The notes: a model not told the origin generated them from the sequence alone. Numbered from the stretch's first letter, positions 1 through 4,726 are shown. The stretch is 5,487 nt of DNA from an uncultured Desulfobulbaceae bacterium (GCA_947258675.1 CAMYJP010000367.1:1-5487); one strand, 5' to 3'. Numbers and translations: made by a program.

Positions 1-804
1 TCAACAGCAATCATTGGTGTACAGATCGGTATCAAGATCCAGAAGTATATCCTCAATCATTTCGGCAATGCAGGTTACACCCTGTATGTAAGCTTCATTT
101 TTATGGTTGTCCTGGTATTGGTCGGCAGCTATGTTCTTTATGATGCATACAAACTTGCCAAGCGCGGCGATGAGGTTGCCAAGGTATCCAAACTGGCCCT
201 GCGCATGCAGAAAATCAATATTCCGCCCATGATACACTTCAAGGTTGCCAAAGTGACACTTTCCGCCTGGATCACCATCCCCATCGGACTCTTCACCGGT
301 ATGCTGGCAGCGACCATTGCTGTGGGCGGCTTTATAGGCGTGCCCGGCATGATTTATATCTGTGGCGCATCTGCGGTCGTGGCCTCGGCCACCGAATTGA
401 TCATTGCCTTTATCATGGGGGCATGGGGCTCCATCCAGTGGGGCTTGAGCGGTCTGATAGATATCCGCCTGACCCTGCTTATCCTAGCCGGCTCGCTCAT
501 CGGCGTACAGCTCGGGGCGCTAGGTACAACCTATGTTAAGGATTATATGATCAAGGTAGTTATGGCCTCCACCATGTTGATCGTAGCGGTCAGCCGCGGG
601 GCAAAGGTTCCAGGCTACCTGGCGGATCTGAACCTGATTTCCGCCCTTGACCCTAAAACCGCACATGTTCTCAGCCAGATCAGCTTCTGGGCCCTGGTAA
701 CAGCACTTGCTTCAGCCGGCGTGATCATTTCGGTTTCCATGGTGAAGGGAATGGCCCGGGCTAAGCTGGAAGCACAGCAGGAGGAGATTATTTCCCATGG
801 CTAA
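1..804 (+). CDS. TauE/SafE (TSUP) family membrane transporter, 5'-truncated by window edge
   Basis: The frame is open from base 1, so 267 residues of the C-terminal part are visible and the true start lies outside the window. The protein is strongly hydrophobic. Membrane segments can be seen at about residues 29-47, 86-107, 108-126, 128-146, 156-175, 184-198 and 228-248. Glycine-rich stretches typical of the family (TGMLAATIAVGGFIGVPG around 99-116 and SLIGVQLGALGT around 165-176) lie in the second half, and the visible N-terminus (IIGVQIGIKIQKY) looks like the matching element of the first half, as expected from the internal repeat of TSUP proteins. Characterised members move sulfite, sulfoacetate or related anions across the inner membrane. 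The substrate here cannot be read from sequence. A cytoplasmic loop at about 48-80 is rich in Lys and Arg. The gene ends inside the start of the downstream stress-protein gene, so the two are very likely co-expressed. Confidence 0.85.
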   Translation, partial: STAIIGVQIGIKIQKYILNHFGNAGYTLYVSFIFMVVLVLVGSYVLYDAYKLAKRGDEVAKVSKLALRMQKINIPPMIHFKVAKVTLSAWITIPIGLFTGMLAATIAVGGFIGVPGMIYICGASAVVASATELIIAFIMGAWGSIQWGLSGLIDIRLTLLILAGSLIGVQLGALGTTYVKDYMIKVVMASTMLIVAVSRGAKVPGYLADLNLISALDPKTAHVLSQISFWALVTALASAGVIISVSMVKGMARAKLEAQQEEIISHG

Positions 805-1648
805 TTACAGAAAAATCTTAGTAGCCTTTGACGGTTCTGCATCGGCCAGGAATGCACTGACAGTTGCAAGCCATCTGGCAAAAGAGGATAAAAGCTGGAT
901 CAAGGTGCTGACCGTCCTGCCAAGCTACGAAGGAGACCTCTCCTTGATAGGAGTATCCAACATCAAGGAAACCATAGAGGGACCTGCAAAAAAACTTCTG
1001 GAGGAGGCCCAGGAAATTGCGGACCATGAAAATGTCCATATACTGACCAACACGACCCAGGGGAAGCCGTACGACAAAATTGTCCATGTTGCAGATGAAG
1101 AGAACTGCGATCTTATAGTTATGGGCCGCAAGGGCATGAATCCACTGGAAAGGGAACTTGTCGGCAGTGTTACGGCCCGCGTTATCGGCTATACAAAGCA
1201 GGACGTGCTCATTGTGCCCGACGCCGCCATGCTGAGCAGAAAAAACATACTCCTGGCGACGGACGCATCTCCCCGCCTTGAAACAGCAGTGGACAGGGCC
1301 ATAGAACTTGCCAGCGACAAGTCTGCAAACCTAACGGCTGTTTCCGTGGTCTATACAAATGACGAATATATAGCCCTGGCACCTGGAATTGTGGAAGACC
1401 TCATTGGCAAGGCAAAGGCAAAACTTGCGACAATTGAGCAAAAAGGCAAGGCAGCCGGTGTTGAAATTAACACTATGGTCAAGGAAGGCGAGGCATATGA
1501 AGCAATAACCAGCCTGGCACAGAATATAAATGCTGACCTGATCGTTATGGGATCTCCTGGCAGGAAAGGCCTGAACCTGCTGCTCATGGGCAGCGTTACT
1601 GAAAGAACTATAGGGTACGCCACTTGCCCGGTGCTTGTTGTGCATTGA
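797..1648 (+). CDS. Tandem-domain universal stress protein (UspA family)
   Basis: This 283-residue soluble protein is made of two consecutive Usp domains (about 1-142 and 147-283). Each domain starts with a beta strand ending in a conserved Asp (ILVAFDGS, D12; ILLATDAS, D156). Each ends with a complete G-2x-G-9x-G-S nucleotide-binding signature: G110, G113, G123-S124 in the first and G252, G255, G265-S266 in the second. Both halves should therefore be of the ATP-binding class, unlike many tandem Usp proteins in which one half has lost the motif. Two-domain Usp proteins are cytoplasmic and help survival under stress or starvation; the exact job here is unknown. The ATG overlaps the end of the transporter gene by 8 bp (ATGGCTAA), and its ribosome site AGGAGG (around 779-784) lies inside that gene. 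Translational coupling is likely, and the protein may modulate the transporter in response to energy state (inference from context). Confidence 0.95.
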   Translation: MANYRKILVAFDGSASARNALTVASHLAKEDKSWIKVLTVLPSYEGDLSLIGVSNIKETIEGPAKKLLEEAQEIADHENVHILTNTTQGKPYDKIVHVADEENCDLIVMGRKGMNPLERELVGSVTARVIGYTKQDVLIVPDAAMLSRKNILLATDASPRLETAVDRAIELASDKSANLTAVSVVYTNDEYIALAPGIVEDLIGKAKAKLATIEQKGKAAGVEINTMVKEGEAYEAITSLAQNINADLIVMGSPGRKGLNLLLMGSVTERTIGYATCPVLVVH

Positions 1649-1990
1649 TTCTCTTTTCTTTATGGTTCGGGAGATTAACAAACAGAGGAAAAAAACGAAA
1701 ATCGGGAATATATCTACTTCAGGGAACGCTCAAAAAATACCGGAGTCAACTATTGATACAACGTATATTGGGTGATAAGCCATTTCACGTATTTATGTTG
1801 CGGCCTTATGTTAAGGCTGCAACTAGCAAAGAGCCTGTACTACTACAACTATGTACAGACATTCAACTCTGCCGGATGCACTTGTAAAGGTACATAAGGC
1901 CTGGCAATACACATATCTGTCAGGGCTCATTCCAGCATTCGCTTCTAAAATTTTTCCACTTATCCGTCTGTTTTAATAAGACTGCCTCTT
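1649..1990. other. Gene-free convergent spacer
   Basis: These 342 bases separate the stress-protein gene from the oppositely oriented small-protein pair. I see no credible coding frame: the only long frame (to 1887) overlaps the stress-protein gene, has no ribosome site and encodes a low-quality basic peptide. The spacer contains a long hairpin at 1797-1823 and a shorter inverted repeat with arms CTGTAC (1835-1840) and GTACAG (1853-1858). A weak third one has CCTGGCA and TGTCAGG arms around 1903-1926. No hairpin is followed by a T-run on either strand, so no standard intrinsic terminator is visible for either converging transcript. Confidence 0.6.
1797..1823. other. Strong 11-bp stem-loop in the convergent spacer
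   Basis: The arms GTTGCGGCCTT (1797-1807) and AAGGCTGCAAC (1813-1823) pair over 11 positions with a single G-U wobble around a 5-base loop, ATGTT. It lies between converging genes and may slow or end transcription from either side. It lacks a T-tract, so a simple intrinsic terminator is not supported. It could also be mRNA 3'-end protection or a recombination or repeat palindrome. Confidence 0.55.
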
Positions 1991-2176
1991 CTAAAATCTC
2001 AGTTCCGGACGAATCCTTTCAGGTCTCTCAACCTGCAATTCTCTTTGCTTCTGAATCCTCTCAGAAGTCTTTTGATTCAACATTTCCATGGCGGTCTCGG
2101 TTTCTCCGGCTTCGGCAAAAGAGATTGCCGCCATAATCCTGTCCCATGCACTGAGTGATTTTTTTTGCTGTTTCAT
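1991..2176 (-). CDS. Small uncharacterised protein, WDRIMAAISFAE family (downstream paralogue)
   Basis: This 61-residue protein starts at an ATG preceded by a strong AAAGGAGG site (complement of about 2185-2192) and ends with TAG. I do not recognise a named family. Residues 10-22 (AWDRIMAAISFAE) and 23-35 form a likely helix-turn-helix hairpin: a Trp-led amphipathic helix, a glycine turn (AEAGETETA), then a second helix. The spacing of Ala and Gly resembles half of a TPR-type alpha-hairpin. The C-terminal third is very charged (Lys/Arg/Glu/Gln) and ends in RPELRF. There is no signal peptide, membrane segment or cysteine, so it should be cytoplasmic. It is about 54% identical over its whole length (33 of 61) to the protein encoded just upstream, with no gaps, and lies 38 bp from it. 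It should be the second gene of a sigma-54-driven transcript. A protein-protein interaction role is only a guess. Confidence 0.8.
   Translation of the reverse strand: MKQQKKSLSAWDRIMAAISFAEAGETETAMEMLNQKTSERIQKQRELQVERPERIRPELRF
2111..2146. repeat. Direct repeat unit within the tandem small genes (partner at 2335-2370)
   Basis: The 36 bases here and at 2335-2370 differ at only one position (G versus A at base 13), with a period of 224 bp. Both encode the core helix of the paralogous small proteins in the same frame and orientation. Sequence on either side is clearly diverged, so this is a conserved coding core left from a tandem gene duplication, or one kept uniform by gene conversion, not a mobile repeat. 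Confidence 0.85.
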
Positions 2177-2214
2177 GTCAGTGGCCTCCTTTGGTCAGTG
2201 AACATTTGGGTTTT

Positions 2215-2400
2215 CTAAATTCTTAATTCAGGGCGCATGCTTTTTCTTGTCTCAACCTGCAACCCTCTCTGCTTAGAAAATATCTCAGTTGCTCCTTGAT
2301 TCATTATCGCCACGGCGGTTTCCGCTTCCCCGGTTTCGGCAAAAGAAATTGCCGCCATAATCCTGTCCCAGGTATAGAGTGTATCATCACGGTTTGTCAT
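2215..2400 (-). CDS. Small uncharacterised protein, WDRIMAAISFAE family (promoter-proximal paralogue)
   Basis: This is also exactly 61 residues. The start was chosen at the ATG at 2400 because a good AAGGAGG site (complement of 2409-2415) sits just before it and the frame matches its neighbour end to end. The open frame extends further upstream to 2553, but that extension crosses the predicted sigma-54 promoter and has no paralogous counterpart. Invariant blocks shared with the downstream copy are WDRIMAAISFAE (11-22), the ETA turn region (27-29), NQ (34-35), KQR and LQVE (43-50), and RPELR (56-60). Residues outside these blocks have diverged freely, the pattern expected of two real proteins under selection rather than a fresh duplication. 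Function is unknown. It is the first gene after the sigma-54 promoter, with a predicted leader of about 49 nt. Confidence 0.8.
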   Translation of the reverse strand: MTNRDDTLYTWDRIMAAISFAETGEAETAVAIMNQGATEIFSKQRGLQVETRKSMRPELRI

Positions 2401-2459
2401 GACTCCATCCTCCTTCGTTTTGATTATTTTATAAATGTGCTGCTGTATATTACACTTAC

Positions 2460-2475
2460 AGCAAAACCTGTGCCA
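2460..2475 (-). promoter_or_regulatory. Sigma-54 (RpoN) -24/-12 promoter for the small-protein pair
   Basis: Read on the minus strand the element is TGGCACAGGTTTTGCT. The RpoN consensus is TGGCACG-N4-TTGCW, so every specified position matches except the seventh (A for G), with exact GG-to-GC spacing. Placing the C of GC at -12 predicts a start near 2449, about 49 nt before the ATG at 2400. RpoN promoters need an ATP-driven enhancer-binding protein, and candidate sites for one lie upstream at 2527-2541 and 2612-2628. Confidence 0.85.
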
Positions 2476-2493
2476 TTCCCCATCATATTCTTC

Positions 2494-2506
2494 TATTATA
2501 TTGATA
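2494..2506 (-). promoter_or_regulatory. Possible IHF-like bend site next to the sigma-54 promoter
   Basis: On the minus strand this reads TATCAATATAATA, one mismatch from the IHF consensus WATCAANNNNTTR, inside an AT-rich stretch. It lies between the -24/-12 element and the nearer dyad, where IHF normally bends DNA at RpoN promoters. AT-rich sequence makes chance matches likely. Confidence 0.35.
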
Positions 2507-2526
2507 TTAATCATGGGCCAACAGGC

Positions 2527-2541
2527 GTTACATTTTGCAAC
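2527..2541. promoter_or_regulatory. Proximal enhancer-binding dyad (UAS1)
   Basis: GTTACATTTTGCAAC is an imperfect palindrome, GTTRCA-N3-TGYAAC, centred about 85 bp upstream of the predicted sigma-54 start. On the minus strand it reads GTTGCAAAATGTAAC, which matches the second dyad (2613-2627) at 13 of 15 positions. The position and the repetition of the motif suit an RpoN-activator site. The activator itself is not in this window. Confidence 0.6.
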
Positions 2542-2573
2542 GCCAAAGATCACACCTTACCTTTCTGCATAAA

Positions 2574-2586
2574 TATCAATAATTTA
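2574..2586 (+). promoter_or_regulatory. IHF consensus site between the two dyads
   Basis: TATCAATAATTTA matches WATCAANNNNTTR at every specified position. It falls between the two enhancer dyads, about 130 bp upstream of the predicted start. IHF or HU bending is common in RpoN control regions. The match is exact, but binding is not shown. Confidence 0.45.
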
Positions 2587-2611
2587 CAATGCATTGCAGG
2601 AATACATAGGA

Positions 2612-2628
2612 TGTTGCAGATTGTAACA
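2612..2628. promoter_or_regulatory. Distal enhancer-binding dyad (UAS2)
   Basis: TGTTGCAGATTGTAACA is a 17-bp imperfect palindrome with 7-base arms that differ from perfect symmetry at one pair. Its inner 15 bases are the inverted-orientation match of UAS1. The centre is 86 bp from UAS1, roughly eight helical turns, and about 171 bp upstream of the predicted start. A half-like copy, GTTGCAGAT, recurs at 2680-2688 without the second arm. Confidence 0.6.
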
Positions 2629-2872
2629 GTGAGATAAACTGCTACTCATAAATGATGCTCCACTGCTCCAAATTGAATGGTTGCAGATAACACCTTCAGC
2701 GCCATTGATAAGGCTTTTATTGTCATGCACCGAAATATCAGAATCGTAGAGGCCGACAAGTTACTACGGACAGTTTAGTATTTATTTTCTCTTCTGACAG
2801 TAATTAGGTATATTGTGTCCATTGCATAACATTTTTTTAAAACTGCCCACTCATTAAAACACTGCCCCGGAA

Positions 2873-3466
2873 ATGGATAACGAAAAAATTACCCTTGAGA
2901 TATTCTCAGACTATGTCTGACCCTTCTGCTGGCTGGCGGAGCCTGCCATCACACACCGTGCCGACAGTGAACCCCGGGTTGAATTGCACTGGAAAGCTTT
3001 TGAACTCAGACCGGATCCGGTTCCGACCTTAGATCCCACGGGTGATTACCTGAACTCGGCCTGGGAGGAACATGTGTATCCTCTGGCAGAACAAATGGGC
3101 TTTACCATGCACCAGCCGCCAGTACAACCCCGCACCCGGCTGGCCCATGCCGCTGCTAAATGGGCTGCTGACAACGGAAAATTTGACGCATTTAATTGTG
3201 CCCTGTTCAAGGCCTTTTTTCAAAATGGGCTTGACATTGGCAAACTTGAAATACTTATACACATAGCTCAGAAACTTGACCTGGAACCAGGCGGGTTTGC
3301 ATCTGAGATGCAAATTGATTCATTTACACGCAGAGTACTGCAAGATGAAGAACGGGCGAGAGAGGTTAATGTCCGGGCAGTCCCGGCTTATGTGTCAAAC
3401 GGCAAAGTCCTTGCTGCCGGTGTACAAAGCCCAGCCCAATTGCAGCGAATGGTCTTTTCCCGGTAA
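2873..3466 (+). CDS. DsbA/FrnE-like thioredoxin-fold oxidoreductase, predicted selenoprotein (UPFC active site)
   Basis: Read through the in-frame TGA at 2918-2920, the gene encodes 197 residues. The N-terminus ITLEIFSDYV-U-PFCW is the beta strand and CPxC active site of the DsbA/FrnE group (usual form DxvCPWC), with Sec at position 16 and Cys at 19. Further family features follow: HWKAFEL (39-45), RTRLAHAAAKWA (87-98) in the helical insert, LFKAFFQ (111-117) and the cis-proline loop VRAVPAYV (167-174, P171). There is no signal peptide, so it is likely cytoplasmic, as FrnE proteins are; they act on dithiols or disulfides in redox stress. Length is slightly below the usual 210-240. ATG 2873 is the only in-frame start after the stop at 2855, but its ribosome site is weak (CCGGA only 2 nt away). 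Normal decoding would give a 15-residue peptide, and a TTG restart at 2984 would lack the active site. No other stop interrupts the frame. A nonsense mutation or base error is the alternative. Confidence 0.82.
2918..2953 (+). promoter_or_regulatory. UGA(Sec) codon and candidate bacterial SECIS hairpin
   Basis: Directly after the TGA the RNA can fold with an apical stem UGGC (2934-2937) and GCCA (2945-2948) closing a 7-base loop GGAGCCU. Below it lie a C-U mismatch, a G-C pair (2932/2950), a bulged A and a UG/CA step (2930-2931 with 2952-2953). The loop begins with GG, 17 nt after the UGA, which fits the known rule for bacterial SECIS elements of a G among the first loop bases at about this distance. 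A competing fold pairs GGCU (2931-2934) with AGCC (2940-2943) around loop GGCGG. In both, the hairpin is coding sequence, as bacterial SECIS elements are. Folding was done by eye. Confidence 0.6.
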
Positions 3467-3522
3467 GACATCTTCATATTTATGGACAAACTAAAGATAT
3501 AAATAATTCCTGGAGGTTTCCT

Positions 3523-3933
3523 ATGAAATTACGGCCTATAATTTTGATGTTCTTTGCTATCTTATCCCTGATATTCTCATCCTTTTCCCCGGCTTTATCA
3601 ATGGATGATCCCGGTTTTGTCATAAACCGCATGGTCGCAAGTAAAAGCATTGCAGACAATGAACCGGTTGCCATAGCAGATGCATTTTCAACAGATACTG
3701 AAAGAGTGTTCTGTTTCCTGGAGGCTAAAGCCATCGAATTTGACACCACAGTCAGTTTTGTCTGGTATTTTGAAAATAAGGAAATGGCGAGGGTCTCTCT
3801 GCCTCTTCAAAAGGGCAGGCGCTGGAGAACCTTTTCCAGCAAGAAAATTGCCGGTCTGACAGGAAAATGGACGGTTGAACTGCAGGAATCAACAGGTATT
3901 GTGTTGAATTCTGTCTCTTTCAAGGTGCAGTAA
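3523..3933 (+). CDS. Exported DUF2914 domain protein
   Basis: This 136-residue protein has a clear signal peptide: MKLRP, a hydrophobic core at 5-21, and likely cleavage near SPALS (about 22-26). The mature part has the DUF2914 pattern: VINRMVASKSIADNEPV (33-49), ERVFCFLEA (60-68), VWYFENKEMARVSLPL (80-95), RWRTFSSKKI (100-109) and a closing GKWTVELQESTGIVL (114-128), then a final beta strand FKVQ. The domain is a small beta-rich module of unknown function, often found in periplasmic or membrane-anchored proteins. Here it stands almost alone, with no second domain. The ATG follows a TGGAGG site (3511-3516). It lies 56 bp after the selenoprotein gene in the same direction and may share its transcript. 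A terminator begins right at its stop codon. Confidence 0.85.
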   Translation: MKLRPIILMFFAILSLIFSSFSPALSMDDPGFVINRMVASKSIADNEPVAIADAFSTDTERVFCFLEAKAIEFDTTVSFVWYFENKEMARVSLPLQKGRRWRTFSSKKIAGLTGKWTVELQESTGIVLNSVSFKVQ

Positions 3934-3937
3934 AAAA

Positions 3938-3966
3938 ATCCTCCCTGAAGTTATTTCAGGGAGGAT
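3938..3966. terminator. Bidirectional intrinsic terminator between convergent genes
   Basis: A perfect 12-bp stem, ATCCTCCCTGAA (3938-3949) with TTCAGGGAGGAT (3955-3966), closes a 5-base loop GTTAT. On the minus strand it is followed by a run of seven T (complement of 3932-3938), making a strong terminator for the cytochrome gene. On the plus strand the tail is only CTCTTCAT, so it works less classically for the DUF2914 gene, whose TAA overlaps the A-run. Confidence 0.92.
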
Positions 3967-3994
3967 CTCTTCATACAATATTTACACGTGGTGA

Positions 3995-4360
3995 CTATTT
4001 GCCGTATCCTGGCACTTTCGGTGCCCCTAATGATTTGATATAGCTTGCAATTTCCTGCATTTCAACAGAATTGTCGTCAATGGCCACTCCTTTATTGGCG
4101 TTAATGATGCAGATATTTATAGCTTCTTCCAGACTGTTCTGTTCACCGCCCATGATACTGAACTTTGTTTTTGCCCCGGCTCCTTCAAGTCCCCTTCCAT
4201 TTGGATGACAGGTACTGCAGGATTTCTTGCCACCCGCAAATGCGGCATTATTAAAATGTGCTCTGCCCCTCTCTTCTGCAGTGTGATGCTTTGCAATAGC
4301 CAGAGTACATGATAAGACAAAGACCAGAAGTGCTGATACTAAGGTTGTCCTTTTTCCCAT
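3995..4360 (-). CDS. Exported monohaem c-type cytochrome
   Basis: The chosen ATG at 4360 gives 121 residues and follows GGAGGAACAATT (complement of 4361-4372). The frame stays open to 4462, but that start has no ribosome site and would bury the signal peptide. Residues 1-23 form a signal peptide (MGKR, then a hydrophobic core) with an AIA cleavage site at 21-23. C18 in VLSC makes a lipoprotein a weaker alternative. The mature part carries one haem-binding site, CSTCH (48-52), with His52 as proximal ligand. The end, MQEIASYIKSLGAP (101-114), is the last helix typical of class I cytochromes c. M70 in FSIMGG is a possible sixth ligand, though this is not certain. C83 in INICI is an additional cysteine outside the haem motif. 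Its role is periplasmic electron carriage; no partner enzyme is adjacent. It converges with the DUF2914 gene. Confidence 0.9.
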   Translation of the reverse strand: MGKRTTLVSALLVFVLSCTLAIAKHHTAEERGRAHFNNAAFAGGKKSCSTCHPNGRGLEGAGAKTKFSIMGGEQNSLEEAINICIINANKGVAIDDNSVEMQEIASYIKSLGAPKVPGYGK

Positions 4361-4419
4361 AATTGTTCCTCCATTTGGTGGGTTTGGCAGTAAATCATTT
4401 AATTGATGCATAATTTTAT

Positions 4420-4448
4420 AATGTATATCCTTGATTGGTAATTCGCAA
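4420..4448 (-). promoter_or_regulatory. Possible sigma-70 promoter of the cytochrome gene
   Basis: On the minus strand TTGCGA and TACATT are separated by 17 bp, each matching the consensus hexamer at four of six positions. A start near 4413 would give a leader of about 53 nt. The surrounding DNA is AT-rich, and an overlapping TATAAA just downstream could be the real -10, so this is tentative. Confidence 0.35.
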
Positions 4449-4640
4449 TCTGCAAGATACATTTCATTATCTGATCCCCTGGTTTTTTAAAAAATTTCAG
4501 CGTGCGCCACGTTCTTTGACATAATATAATGAAAATATTACCTTTTTTTATATTTTCCCAGAATTCAATCACAGGATAAATTTCAATAAAATACCATGCT
4601 GGATATTCATTCTGTAATTCCCGGATAACACCATGATATT

Positions 4641-4670
4641 TTGACATAAAGTAATTTCATGTGGTATATA
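4641..4670 (+). promoter_or_regulatory. Sigma-70-type promoter of the GAF-domain gene
   Basis: A perfect -35 hexamer TTGACA (4641-4646) and TATATA (4665-4670) are separated by 18 bp, predicting a start near 4677 and a leader of about 50 nt before the ATG at 4727. The ribosome site GGGGAG is at 4716-4721. Confidence 0.55.
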
Positions 4671-4726
4671 TTAGCAGCATGTGAGACGTAACACATAGAG
4701 AACATCCACATTTATGGGGAGAAATT

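Larger units (their letters stand above)
2401..2872. other. Divergent regulatory spacer between the small-protein pair and the selenoprotein gene
   Basis: This 472-bp stretch contains no credible gene; the frames crossing it lack ribosome sites and overlap regulatory elements. The left part (about 2460-2630) holds the sigma-54 promoter, dyads and IHF-like sites facing left, plus a perfect 10-bp palindrome CAATGCATTG at 2587-2596. The right part (2640-2872) leads into the selenoprotein gene. I see no sigma-54 element there and no convincing -35/-10 pair, only a T-run at 2832-2838 and a repeated AAAAC(AC)TGCCC element just before the start codon. Confidence 0.6.
4361..4726. other. AT-rich divergent promoter spacer
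   Basis: This 366-bp spacer separates the divergent cytochrome and GAF-domain genes. It is strongly AT-rich, with a 12-bp TTTTTTAAAAAA palindrome at 4483-4494 and a direct repeat TTTGACATAA at 4515-4524 and 4640-4649. The open minus frame across 4399-4647 has no ribosome site or recognisable protein features. Candidate promoters for both flanking genes are listed separately. Confidence 0.6.

Noticed and set aside
1797..1858. Integron attC-like or attachment site
   Set aside because: The arms do not fit the attC core sequences (RYYYAAC/GTTRRRY), and there is no integrase or cassette structure nearby.
1624..1887. Plus-strand frame after the stress-protein gene
   Set aside because: It overlaps the stress-protein gene, has no ribosome site, runs through the hairpin region and encodes no recognisable protein.
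2215..2553. Longer start for the promoter-proximal small protein (to 2553)
   Set aside because: The extension crosses the sigma-54 promoter and a dyad, has no ribosome site and has no match in the paralogue; the ATG at 2400 has a strong AAGGAGG.
2680..2694. Third complete enhancer dyad
   Set aside because: Only the left part GTTGCAGAT matches; the second arm (AACACC) does not form the palindrome, so it is mentioned only as a half copy.
2984..3466. The DsbA-like gene starting at the TTG codon at 2984
   Set aside because: It has no ribosome site and would lack the first beta strand and the whole active site, while the frame upstream of the TGA encodes exactly those missing elements.
2873..3466. 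The DsbA-like gene as a pseudogene broken by a nonsense mutation
   Set aside because: Considered seriously, but the only stop falls on the catalytic Cys codon, is TGA, is followed by a SECIS-like hairpin, and the remaining frame is intact. Kept as the main alternative.
4394..4442. FNR/CRP-like boxes (TTGAT half sites) upstream of the cytochrome
   Set aside because: Only half sites are present in very AT-rich DNA; no copy has both arms of TTGAT-N4-ATCAA.
3995..4462. Longer start for the cytochrome (to 4462)
   Set aside because: It would place about 34 residues ahead of a good signal peptide and lacks a ribosome site.
4399..4647. Minus-strand frame in the AT-rich divergent spacer
   Set aside because: It has AT-driven composition (Ile/Lys/Asn/Tyr-rich) and no ribosome site, and it overlaps the cytochrome promoter region.
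4515..4649. TTTGACATAA direct repeat as a specific regulatory element
   Set aside because: Two 10-bp copies in AT-rich promoter DNA are most simply explained by -35-like sequence; only the 4641 copy has a usable -10.
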